In this document: piece by piece, positions 51,798 through 62,500 of the stretch | How positions within the stretch are numbered: the stretch's first letter is position 1 | How the letters are laid out: every line of letters begins with the position of its first letter | Source of the DNA: Drosophila persimilis | Lineage: Eukaryota; Arthropoda; Insecta; Diptera; Drosophilidae | Direction of reading: 5' to 3' | DNA length: 64,000 bases | Assembly (NCBI RefSeq): GCF_003286085.1 | Contig: NW_020825411.1 | Location: 186,001 to 250,000, forward strand | The notes under the pieces: model-generated | Database searches by the model: none | Told to the model about the DNA's origin: nothing | What the model saw: the letters and a program-made list of their open reading frames with translations, nothing else | Translations under genes and position numbers: made by a program

Positions 51798-52113
51798 TTA
51801 AGCATTGTCGAGTGCTAACAACTGTTTTCCAAAATTTGCGTAATCGAAGGGTAGATCTTTTAGATTTTGTCGTAGTTGATATGGTACAAAGATCGCCAAA
51901 TATCCTATTTCTAGCTTTCTTGTAATTTGACAGTCTTACATGTAAGGGTAAATATCTAGTTGGTCGTTTATCCGATAAAAATCCTGAGTCCATAGCGGTT
52001 TTAGCTAAACCCTCATCTATAGTCTGACTGATGCTTTCGCTATGTTTTGGTACGGATGTGCCTACAGGAGGTTCGTTGACACATCCCGCAGCCGGTTTTC
52101 CGAAGGATGGCAC
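51742..52113 (-). pseudogene. Region between gag and protease (RING-Gag gypsy)
   Basis: A 123-aa frame that overlaps the end of gag and the start of pol, each in a different frame. It is basic (KKARNRIF, TTTKSKRSTLRLRK) and probably holds the start of the pol polyprotein. The gag-to-this overlap (52062-52113) would suit programmed frameshifting; the second shift, near 51790, is more likely a mutation. Confidence 0.5.
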
Positions 52114-53546
52114 TTAGAGCAACGTGGCTTGTAAACATTCTTGGTTCCACAACCGTAACAAAATATGCTTCTAGGTTCCACACAATCATCCCATCTATGC
52201 CCTATCTTATCACAATTCCAGCAGGACATCTTATTACGCATGATCGCTGATATTATTGGTTCAGGCTCCTCAAGGTGTTCCCTCTCCGGAGAGATCTCGG
52301 AGATGTTGCGCCGGTTTACAAAAGGCGTTTTGTAAGAAGGGTTTCGAAGTTCCGAATAAAATTGTTCGTGCTTTTTAACCTCTAACAGTAATTTCTTTAT
52401 CGAAGTGATATTCAAATGTAGTAACTCGTGATGAAGTGTACTTTTCGAATTGTCAATCAACAGCTTAACAAGGTCGCATTCTGGTAGGCTACGCTCGAGT
52501 CTATTCACCAACTCTTCTATACTGTTCTGATAGGAATCAAAAGGTTCATTTTCCCCTTGCTTTCGTTTCGCGATTCTACGCCATATGTCGACATCAGTGG
52601 CAGCATCGTCTTATTTATCCCTAAATGCCAGACAAAAAGTCTCCCACGCGAACTCTTCATGTTTACGATGGAACTGCCAGAACCAATCACCTGCTTTTGC
52701 GGATAACAATAAGTGCAAATGATCGCAAACCAGCTGGAAATTGTTTCCCAGGGTCTGTGCCGTCAAGGAACGTACCCGGTAAATAAATTCTGTGGCCGAT
52801 AGACCGTCCTTACTACCGTCAAACTTTACCTTCCAGTTTTGAATAACATGTCCTACCTTTTCTGGTGAAATTGAAACTGACGAGCGATTGCTAGTATTCC
52901 TTAAGTCTGCCTCTTGGCTTGCTCTACTCCTAACGTCTGCGAGTACATGCTGATAATTCGAAGCCTGCTCCGCAAGTCCCGATCTCAATTGAAACGAACT
53001 CAGCTGATGGCTCAATGCTGTCTCTATATGGGCGGTTAGCTTCTCCAACAACGTCTTTTGTTGGGTGCCCATCATTGACCTTACCAAATTAACAATTTCA
53101 CTTTTATCCATGGCGTTAGATGAATTCAGCGATTGGCTAGTTGGGTCTGTAGGGGTAGGATTTCCCTCCCTTTGCTTAGATCTCGTTACTATATTTGACT
53201 TGGGAATAGCGCCTCTGCCTCTACCTCGAAATCTACTTCCACTTGGCCCTGGCGCATCGAGGGGAATTCCTTCAGTGTTCGAATCTCCTACCTCTGCAAG
53301 GTCCGTGTTATTTAATTCCGTCGCCAAATCAACATTTCCCCGAACTAACAATTCTGTAGTGCATAGTCCGCGACAGGTTGGACAACTCGGTGAACTCTTA
53401 AGCCAATCGGTCAAACAGGAATGGTGAAATTGATGTTGACACGGTGTCGTGGCAAACAATTGATCTTTCTCAAGTTTATCGTGGCAAATGCGACAATAGC
53501 CATGCTGATTTAATGCAGTTTCAAAGCTATTATCTTTACTGGCCAT
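52062..53546 (-). pseudogene. gag: Gag with N-terminal RING-H2 finger, one internal stop
   Basis: The ATG is at 53544-53546 (the open frame extends upstream to 53609 without ATG). Residues 18-58 form a full RING-H2 pattern: C18-x2-C21-x14-C36-x-H38-x2-H41-x2-C44-x10-C55-x2-C58. Ile20, Trp48 and Pro56 are at the positions known to contact E2 enzymes. A Pro/Ser/Gly-rich spacer (RFRGRGRGAIP) and a capsid-like domain follow (IQNWKVKFDGSKDG, AGDWFWQFHRKHEEF). A TAA at 52611-52613 then interrupts the frame, which continues in phase (WRRIAKRKQGENEPF) to a zinc knuckle, CWNCDKIGHRWDDC, and a second Cys cluster. A Gag with a probable ubiquitin-ligase domain is unusual. Confidence 0.88.
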
Positions 53547-54140
53547 ATTTCCTCTTAATTTTTTTCTTCCAATCAGCAAAATATTTTCTGTCTTTTCCAC
53601 AAATGCCAATTCTACATCGATGTGTAACTCCTCTCTTCTGCCTCTATGATTATTGAATTAAATGGATATTAAAGGTTCCTATTAGACTATGTTTGATACT
53701 CGTCGGGAACTCAAAGTTTCTCTAAGACCCGCCATTCCAAGTACCGAACAAGTCATGTTCCTATAAAGTTTAAAGTGGTCGTGCGTCTGGTTGGGTCGAT
53801 CAATACAAAATCCTGAATTGCAATCGCAAATTCCACAGCTCAGATACACGGCACTAACATCTTTATTCTACTAAAATATTTTCTTCAGACATCTATACAG
53901 TTCACGCCGTCATTTCTTGGTAGACCAATCCCTACTCAGTCGAATAGAAATCTCCATTCCAAAAGCTGACTACACGTCTACACGATATACCGAATTTTCT
54001 AATTAACAGGCTAATGGATGTATTAACAGAGCTTAACCGTGAAGCACGAAGGTTACTCCAACCGTTCGGAATTATCCTCATCTGGAAATAATCGTATCTT
54101 TTCTACACTTTTCCGATTATAACACGTCGTTTCGTCTTCG
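53547..54140 (-). other. Leader of the RING-Gag gypsy, no gene
   Basis: About 600 bases between the PBS and the gag ATG. No coding pattern or repeat seen. Confidence 0.6.
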
Positions 54141-54158
54141 GCCCCACGTTGGGCGCCA
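54141..54158 (-). promoter_or_regulatory. Primer-binding site, tRNA-Lys type (RING-Gag gypsy)
   Basis: Minus strand TGGCGCCCAACGTGGGGC, three bases after the LTR end. Same 18 bases as the errantivirus site at 34481-34498. Confidence 0.88.
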
Positions 54159-54161
54159 TTT

Positions 54162-56057
54162 TATAATGTTACGGCTACGGGCTGGTTAAATCTTGTTGGC
54201 AATGCAGCCTCAGCAGGAAAGGGAATCGGGGTTAGTGCACTATACTGCGCTCTGGGCTCAGCTCGCCGGATGGGGTCGGGGTCTTTCCTATCCCTATACT
54301 TCCTTGTTCTCGCCATATTATAAAAATTTAAGTGCACTTACACAGAATCTACTTTGATCAAAACAAAAAAAAAACAAATGTAATCAATCCCCGGTCGGCA
54401 TAGATGGCAAGAAGGAATCCGGTAGTCGCGTATTTAATTTAGTGATCCTAGGTGTAGGAGATCACTAGTTCTTCTATACCCTCCCTACCTTCGGCAATGC
54501 GTGGAACGATGTTGGCATGGCCCCTAACGTAACTACCGCATTATTACACTCGATGCATCATTGGCATTATGTACTTAGACAGAATGGTTGTTATTTATTC
54601 CAAATTCATGTTAATTCAAAATAGTTATATTAATCAAGATTCAAAAGATTCATATATAACAAAAGGTTCATTAACTTAAGAATATAAAATACAATTCATA
54701 GCAAAACTGAGCCTTTTTACTCACGAAGGTCAACATTTCCATTTGATACGAAACTAATGATCATTACCAAATTCAAACACTTTCCTTGACGAGCTCGTTG
54801 GGCCCAATGAAATGCTTCGGTAGCTGTGGAACAATATTAATTATATAAAAATAGTAAAGAATTAAAGAATGATATTTTGGCCGACATTGCCAGAGTGAAT
54901 CAAGGCTTAACATTGAGTTGATTAGGAAAGGAACTTAAGACATATGATAAAGAAATTAATTCTATAGGAAAGACATTCCTTAATATAAATGTATATGTTT
55001 ATATGATTTTACATGTAAAGTCAAATTTAATTGAAGTGCAAACACAAGAATGCAAGCAAAAGAAAAGAACAAGACAAAGCAAAGAGAATGTCGATGATCA
55101 ATTAATGCACGTTTATATGTGTGTGCATACGCACGCATATGTCCGAATTCTCTTCGAACGAAAGCTCGCTCTTGGCGTGTGAGTTATCACGCTCTCCCTT
55201 TCATTACGCTGCACCGCTGCTATACCCTGCTATTTCGCGGGTATGCTCGTACTCACGAATCGATGATCCCATGTTGTCCACGACACAGGTCACCCTAGAT
55301 TCCGATTCCTGATCTTGTATTCACATCTTCTGCACAATTTTAGCTGACATAAATTTCCACTTTAATTCCTAGGCGACGTCGATTCCACATCAAGGATGTT
55401 GAGTGGCATCTCGCACGATACGATTAGAGGGCATTCAAAAGTCGATGCAGATCGTCCGTACAACGGAAACGCTGGTAATTCGAAGCGGTCAAAAATAAGA
55501 CACTGGAGGTTGCGTGGGGGGTTTAGGCGTGAGAGCGCCAAAGCACGGCAGACCTCCAGTGACCAAGAGATTCTGTAATAGATTCGGAATTCAGTGAATG
55601 TACCAAACCTGCTTTCCTCTATAATCACCTTCTTTTTCTCTACGTAGCACTTTGCACTTTCACCACACAATATAGCTTGATCATGCTTTTTAGTCGATTC
55701 TCCGCCGACTTGCAGTTATGTAATTTGGTATGTATTATGTAATACAGGGACACGTGAACTTCCACTAGAGTTTGGCACTATTGGCACAGGCACAACCGAA
55801 GTGTTTTGGGAGAAAAATGGAATTGATCCGCGTGTTCACCGTCGCTGTCGGCTTAAGCGGCATAGACGAGCTTTAACGGGACCCTTCCATGGAATTCGGT
55901 CATTCGAACATTCGAGCAATTAAAGCTCCATATTCGAAGTAGCTGTTTTTAAAGCCTTGGTGTTCGAACTAATCAAGTTGGCGCGTGATTTGAATCTGCT
56001 TTATATCTGGGAAATTATTAGGGAATTTAATCTGGGTTTGCTTCACTGGCCACTACA
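54162..56057 (-). repeat. 5' LTR of the RING-Gag gypsy
   Basis: 1,896 bp, partner of 46893-48772, with about 32 extra bases near 54706-54738. Followed by the ACTC duplication and CR1 sequence. Confidence 0.9.
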
Positions 56058-56061
56058 ACTC

Positions 56062-56505
56062 TAACAAGTTCGTGGTGGTTGATCGCCGCCTTATAAATCC
56101 ATGCTGAGTTGGAGATATAAGTGACTTGCAGAGATGTTGAAGTGCGGAGTTAAAACCTTCTCAAACAATTTGGGAATAGCGGATAACTTTGCTATACCTC
56201 TACAATCTGACTTGCTACCTTTTTTATGGAGAGGAACTATAAACGATTCCTTCCAGATTATGGGGAAGCAAGAGGAATCAATGGACAGGGTGAATAGTTT
56301 AAGCAATGGTCCACACAAAGCCTCGGCGCAGTACCTGAGTACACAACCTGGAACCCCGTCTGGACCCGGTGAAAACACCGGCTTAACTAGTCGAAGATCA
56401 TGAAGTAGGGAATATTCATTTAACAAGGGACTGAAAATGCCGTTCGACCTCGGTAATCCGTATGGGTACGGTTGACCAGAGTAGCGTTCCTCAGAATAGG
56501 TGGTT
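56062..56505 (-). mobile_element. CR1 copy 2, 5'-truncated remainder
   Basis: Homologous to about 24620-25065. It codes for the start of RT (LVKPVFSPGPDGVPG, WKESFIVPLHKKGSKSD) in 56091-56426. It stops matching at 56506, the 5' truncation point typical of non-LTR insertions. Beyond is gypsy pol sequence. Confidence 0.85.
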
Positions 56506-57755
56506 TGGAAAGGAAATAGGTCAAGTTGTAACTTTTGGTAGCTTTTCGATACCAGTGAAAATCGATGAGATTGAAATGGAGGTAGAATTTCATGTCATTC
56601 CAGACGAGGATATTGGTTTTGAAGCCATTTTAGGAAGGACTATTCTGGATCATGTTAACATGCAAGTTTCTAAGACAGGAACAAGATTTGTTCGTAGAGT
56701 TTGTGGCGAGGATAAAGATAAGAAACTTAATCAGGTAGCATGCGTGGAATTGTTTAATGAATATAAAGGAATTTGCATGTGAAGTATTGACGAAGTTGAG
56801 AAGGAGTTTTCAATTGATGTTGGTCATCTCAGTGAAGCACATGCTAGAGAGGTTAGGGGTATGGTAGGAAAGTACCAACCTCAGAGAAATGTAGATGCGT
56901 CAATAAAAATGAAAATTATACTAGTGGAAGAGTGGCTGGCTCAGAAGATTATAAAGCCAAGTACATTGGAGTATGCATCACCAGTAGTATTGGTACCCAA
57001 AAAGAACGGTAGCAAGATTGCTGTGATTACCGAAAGCTGAATGAGAAAATAGTTCGCGATAACTTTCCAATGTTGGAGAAACTGTAGGGTGCAAAGTATT
57101 TCACCACGTTGGATTTAACGAATGGTTTTTTCCATGTGCCTGTAGAAGTTGAGTCTTAAAAATATACGTCTTTTGTGACTCAGAATGGTCAGTTCGAAGT
57201 TTTATATGTACCATTCGGAATTTCAAATTCTCCAGCGGTGTTTACCAGATTTATAATGGCTGTATTGAGAGATTTGGTAAAGAATAATGAAGCAGCAGTC
57301 TATATGGATGACGTTATTATTTGTAGTCAAGATATAGAAGAAGGTTTGTTACGTATAAATTGGAGAAAGTGTCAGCTGTTACGACAAAGGGTTAATTTTC
57401 TGGGGTATATAATAGAAAAGAATACGATAAGACCAAGTGATGAGAAGACGAGGGCAGTCGAAAAGTTCCCAGTGCCAGTTGACTTCTTATTTCCGAAAGT
57501 TTATTGAGGGTTATGCTGTTATTGCAAAACCATTTACAGATCTGCTGCGGAAGGATGTTAAATTTGAATTTAAGGAGATACATCAGGTTGCGTTTGAACA
57601 ACTAAAGGTAGCATTGATTAGTAGACCTGTTTTAGAAATGTACAACCCGAAGTTGGAGACTTCGTAGGACTTCCGTAGGACTAAGCCATGTGAAGAGAAA
57701 TATCCTGCTTATGACCTTGAGGTTCTGGCAATTATCGAACTTTAGCGAAATGGCG
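56506..57755 (+). pseudogene. pol: Gypsy protease-RT-RNase H remnant (probably of the SAP-Gag element)
   Basis: Read with several stops and shifts: protease tail (FEAILGRTILDHV; active site missing); RT with FPMLEKL, FTTLDLTNGFFHV (motif A), LYVPFGISNSPAVF and the active site VYMDDVIIC; then the connection (FRKFIEGYAVIAKPF) and RNase H (YPAYDLEVLAII). Stops lie at about 57087, 57157 and 57506, with a frameshift near 57480. It ends at the errantivirus insertion (57756-57759 is TGTA). Same strand and order as the SAP-Gag element. Confidence 0.75.
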
Positions 57756-57759
57756 TGTA

Positions 57760-58286
57760 AATTAAATAACTGCGGTAGCGGATTGTGTTTTAAAAAAGTT
57801 TTTATTTTACTTCGAACTTCACTGATATAGATTTAAGTAGAGGGTCACAAAGGAATTCCGGGCAAAGGGATTGCGCGATCTTAATTTTTAGCTAGACTTT
57901 GCGGTGTCGCTGCTGGATCAAGACTGACTTGAACTTTCTGATCTTTTCATCGTTGATCCCTTTCGGGAATAGTTTTTCTATAGACATTTCAATTGATTTC
58001 GCCATCCCGAGTATTGGATTTCGTCATCCAAAGAGAAAACTGTAAAAGGCCTAAAGTGCAGGATCTGCAGAAAGCCCGGAGTGAGATTGTTTATGAGAAG
58101 CCGGGTGTGGGCAAACATTGGTTTTCCATTTAGGCGAGTGTCAAAGATTGGGATTGCGGCGGGAGCCCTTGAGATTGTACATCTTAGAAATCAATTAGGC
58201 GGAGGCCCAAGATTGAAATTGTTTTCGTTTTGGAAAGCCAAAGATTGTTTGCAACTCGTATAAGAGCTCAATAGAATTGGGTACGT
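57760..58286 (-). repeat. 3' LTR of errantivirus copy 2, end deleted
   Basis: Matches 27667-28199 with scattered changes but stops at gggtacgt. The AGTTA terminus and the polypurine tract are missing. Confidence 0.88.
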
Positions 58287-58288
58287 CT

Positions 58289-59260
58289 TCTGACGGTATT
58301 CTTATTGATTTAATAAGTACAAATTTGGTTAATTTATAGCCGAAGTAAAATAACATTATCAATATCAAAATGATTAAAAATAATGTTGTTAATGGTAAGG
58401 CCGTATTACCTAATGTTATAAGGGGATTTAAAATATTAACATTATCAAAAGAAAATTTCTTATCATTCGATTGTATATAATCAACTAATTCAAAATCGCT
58501 ATATCTATGATGCGATATATATCTTAGAATTTTACCCTTATCATTTATGTGGGTTATATTATTTATTACAATTGTGTTGTTGAATATAAGGAGATACGAT
58601 CCTAACAAAGTAGTATTGTCTACGATATTTTTGCCTGAAACTAATATGGCACCATCCTGAATGATGTCTATTTCTTTGTTTTTTTTCCCTTTGTTTAGTG
58701 CAGTTGGCTTTAAAGCCATTAAGTAAATTGGTGAAACAGGTATTCTTTTATTTTATTTGTGCTTAATTGTTAAAAGTTTCACTTTTAAAATTATTCATTA
58801 AATAGTATTTCTCCTTACATTCACAAACTTTTTCACTTATAACTAACATTCCATCATTTTGTGAGATGGCTCTTGCATGGTAAAACTTGCAAATATCTTT
58901 AATTTGTGGATATTTTATGTAAATGATTATTAAATCTGCATTTCGAATTATTTTAACCGTTGCAATGTCCAGCAGATCAGACAGTTCAACAGGATGTTTT
59001 TCATGCTTATAAATGTCCTCTATTTCGTTTTTATTTAAAATTTTTGTATTGAAAATGTTTACTTTTAAGAGGGTTATGGTATCAACTAAATTTAGTAGGT
59101 CAAAAGTTATTAATTTTAAACGATGCTTTCTCAGTATCGTTTCTTCATTGAAGATGAAATTTTTTAATGAATTTGATAGCAATTCAATTTCTTTGAAAAA
59201 TTTGGAATTTATTACAAATTGTTTATTATTATTTTCAGTTAATTCATTTACTTTATTTTG
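58289..59260 (-). pseudogene. env: Env of errantivirus copy 2, C-terminal part
   Basis: Two frames (58195-58719 and 58763-59302) cover the central and membrane-anchor regions seen intact in copy 1. A frameshift separates them near 58740, and the C-terminal end differs because of the deletion at 58286. The copia-like element enters at 59260, and the N-terminal part beyond it (63829-63885) is mostly deleted. Not functional. Confidence 0.85.
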
Positions 59261-59467
59261 TGTTAAAAATGTAATCGATACTATTGTTTGAATAAGCAAC
59301 AATTATCTGGCAACACTGTATTGTATCGTGCTCATAATGTATATACCACTTTACTCACTCTCAAATAAACGTTTAACCGAACCACTACGTGTCTCTTGTA
59401 TCAGCTCCGTTTTATATATAGCTTATATATAGAACGGTAAACTAAAACGGTACAATTATATCCAACA
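59261..59467 (+). repeat. 5' LTR of the copia-like element
   Basis: TGTTAAAAAT to ATCCAACA. It holds an AATAAA (about 59363) and a TTATATATAG duplication near 59410-59430 that resembles TATA sequence. Confidence 0.95.
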
Positions 59468-59483
59468 TTGGTTATGGGCCCAG
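59468..59483 (+). promoter_or_regulatory. Primer-binding site, copia type
   Basis: TTGGTTATGGGCCCAG immediately after the LTR; pairs with an internal fragment of initiator tRNA-Met, as in copia. Confidence 0.88.
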
Positions 59484-59592
59484 AGTTCGTTGTTTCGGCT
59501 TAATAACAGACTAAAAAGCGTCTGGGTTTGAGTGTCGGTTGTGCAAAATTGTCAACAGTTATTTTGTGCACACACGCGGAACAATTAGCAAC

Positions 59593-62500
59593 ATGAATTT
59601 GTCAAATCAAATCGAAAAACTTGATGAGGGCAATTACAGTGTATGGCATATGGCCATGAAAAGTGTCCTGGTAATGACAGAATTATGGGATGTAGTCTGT
59701 GGAAAAGGCAGTGGAGGAGATGCCGCAGCTGTCGAGAAATGGAATAAATTGGATCAGAAAGCAATGGCGTACATAACCTTAAATGTTAAGGCATCGCAGT
59801 TTGTGCACATAAAGACGTGCGAAACATCAGAAGCCATATGGAAAAAATTAAAGGAACTGCACATGCCAAAAGGCCCCATCCAAAAGGTGCAACTTTATCA
59901 AAAACTTATTCGACTAAATATGCAGCAGGGCGATGATGTTTCCGCCTATGTCAATTCTTTTGTAGAGACAATTGAAAAATTGGCGGAACTGGACATAAAA
60001 CTCCACGATGAGCTAAAAGTCATCATGTTATTGAGCAGTTTGCCCGAATCTTGGGAAAATTTTGTAGTCGCGATTGAAACGCGTGACGAGCTGCCAAAAT
60101 TTGAAGCTCTTAAAGTAAAAATGCTGGAAGAAGGCACCAGAAAACAGGAGAAGGCTGAGCGCGAAAATCATTCGGCCACACAAGCAGTATACACACATAC
60201 ACAGCGCAGATCGCGAGAAATCGAGAATGTCGAGAATAACGGAACCAAGAACGACGGGAACACAGGCGTAAAGCAACAATTCAAGGGAAAATGTTTCAAA
60301 TGCGAAAAAACTGGTCATCGAGCAAGCGAGTGCAGATCTAAGAAAAAGGGTAGCAAAACAAATGGACAAAGAGAACAGGCAAGCAGTTTAATGCACTGTT
60401 TTGTCGGAGAGCAGCAAAAGAGAGTTTGGTGCGTAGATAGTGGCGCAACATCGCACATGTGTTGCGATCGCAGCATGTTCCTAAACTATGTCGAGAAGGA
60501 AACATCGATAATGTTGGCTACAAATAAGTTCGTCTCATCACCCGGATCTGGTAATGTTAAAATTCTGGGTGAAAATATTTTAATAAACTTGCAAAATGTG
60601 TTATACGTCCCCGAATTACACATGAATTTTTTCTCAGTGAGCACAGTAGCTAAATTCGAGAATTCTACTACATTTATTGGAAAAGTGGCACTGATTAAAA
60701 ATAAAAAAGGAGAAACAATAATAAAAGCCAAGCAAGAAAACAATTTGTATGTGTACAAACAGTGCTCAGAAAAAAGTGCAGTTTATATGTTGAACACAAT
60801 TTCTCCTGCAATGAATTGGCATAATAGGTTTGGCCACCTTAATTTCCAAGATTTAAAACAGTTGAACGATAAACAGCTTGTTCATGGCATGAACTTTGAA
60901 AATGTGAAAATGGAAATCAATTGTGATACATGTAACACAGCAAAAATATGTGCATTGCCGTTTCAACAGAAGTTAAATCGAACAACGGAGCAAGTACTTG
61001 AGCTAGTGCATACAGATGTATGTGGCCCAATGAATGTAAAATCGATCGGCGGCAATCGCTATTTTGTGACATTTATTGATGACTACTCGCGCAAGATATT
61101 TGTATACATTATGCACGCAAAAAGCCAAGTTTTCGAAAAATTCAAAATGTTCAAAAGTTTTGTGGAATGCCAAACGGGCAACAAAATAAAGGCTGTGCGC
61201 AGCGATAATGGCACAGAGTATGTAAATAAGGAATTTTCTGGTTTTTTGAACGAGTGCGGTATACAAAGGCAACTGACGGTTCCCTACACCCCTCAGCAAA
61301 ACGGTGTAGCCGAGAGAGCCAATCGAACAATTGTAGAGATGGCAAAAAGTATGCTAATCCATGCAAAGCTGGAGGAGTTCTTGTGGGCAGAGGCTGTTAC
61401 CACGGCAGTTTACTTGCGAAATAGATGTCCCACAAAAGCCTTAAGTGGCGGTACACCATTCGAAGCCTGGAAAGGACGCAAGCCATCAGTAAAACACCTG
61501 CGAGTATTCGGATCTCGCGCATTTGCTTTGGATAAGACCAGAAGAAGCAAATTCCAGGCAAAAGGCAAAGAATACATTTTTGTCGGCTACTCCTTTACAG
61601 CAAAAGCTTACCGCCTGTACGATCGAGAGAACCGTACAATAATTGAAAGGCGTGATGTGAAATTTATAGAAGGTGAGATTGACACAAAAAGCATTGAGAA
61701 TTGTGGTATTTCAGATCGAAATGACGATTTCATGACAAATATACTCCGCCTTGAGTCAATTAAAGTTCCTGATCAACACTCATATGCACCTTTAATTGCT
61801 GATCATGCAAATTCCAGCAGTGACTCCAGCGAAGTGGAGGAGGAGTTTTTGAGCGCAAGTGAACCTGACGACAATTCCGTGAGTGGTCAAGAGGTGCCAC
61901 CACAAGAGAATGTAGTACAGCGTGGGCGTGGCAGACCAAAAATCATCCGCAGCGGTCAACCTGGGCGACCGAAAAAGCAGTACCAGGCAGTGCTCAATAG
62001 TTTCCTAAATCAGATGGATGACACTGAGACACCGCAGTCAGTTGCTGAAGCATTGCAAGGCGATCATTCTCAAAATTGGAAAGAATCAATGCAAACGGAA
62101 TACGACGCTCTACAGGAAAATAACACGTGGTCATTGTGTGAACTCCCTCCAGGACAAAAAGCCATTGGTTCCAAATGGGTTTTTCGAATTAAGAGAAACA
62201 AGGATGGTCTCATCGAGAAGTTCAAATCTCGATTGGTTGCTCAAGGCTGTGGGCAACAATTTGGAGTAAATTATTGGGAAACGTTTTCACCTGTAATTCG
62301 GTACGAGACCATTCGCATGTTGTTCGCAATTGCTGCAGAAAAACAGCTGTATATGCATCAAGTAGATATATCAAATGCTTACCTGAACAGTAAACTCCAT
62401 GAGACTGTGTACATGAGGCAGCCTCAGAATTTTGTCGACAAGCATCATCCAGAAAAAGTTCTAAAGCTGCGTAAAGCACTTTATGGACTCAAGCAATCCG

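Larger units (their letters stand above)
46893..56057 (-). mobile_element. RING-Gag gypsy element, minus strand, 9.2 kb (TSD ACTC)
   Basis: LTRs 46893-48772 and 54162-56057 (1.88 and 1.90 kb), flanked by ACTC (46889-46892, 56058-56061). CR1 sequence continues across the site. Order from the right: LTR, Lys-type PBS, leader, gag with RING-H2 finger, protease-RT-RNase H-integrase, LTR. The LTRs differ by an estimated 14 or so bases plus a few indels, so it is older than the 412-like and copia-like insertions. Lesions: a stop in gag, a frame jump before pol, and a deletion in the integrase core. Confidence 0.93.
39241..57755 (+). mobile_element. SAP-Gag gypsy element, split by three insertions
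   Basis: Starts with a 263-bp LTR (39241-39503) and PBS, then leader and gag (40246-40923), interrupted by a 412-like element (40924-45394). Gag continues (45392-45748), then a CR1 copy with a nested gypsy (about 45840-56505), then protease and RT remnants (56506-57755), then an errantivirus (57760 on). No 3' LTR is in the window. That the 56506-57755 part belongs to this same element is inferred from strand, order and degree of decay. Confidence 0.65.
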
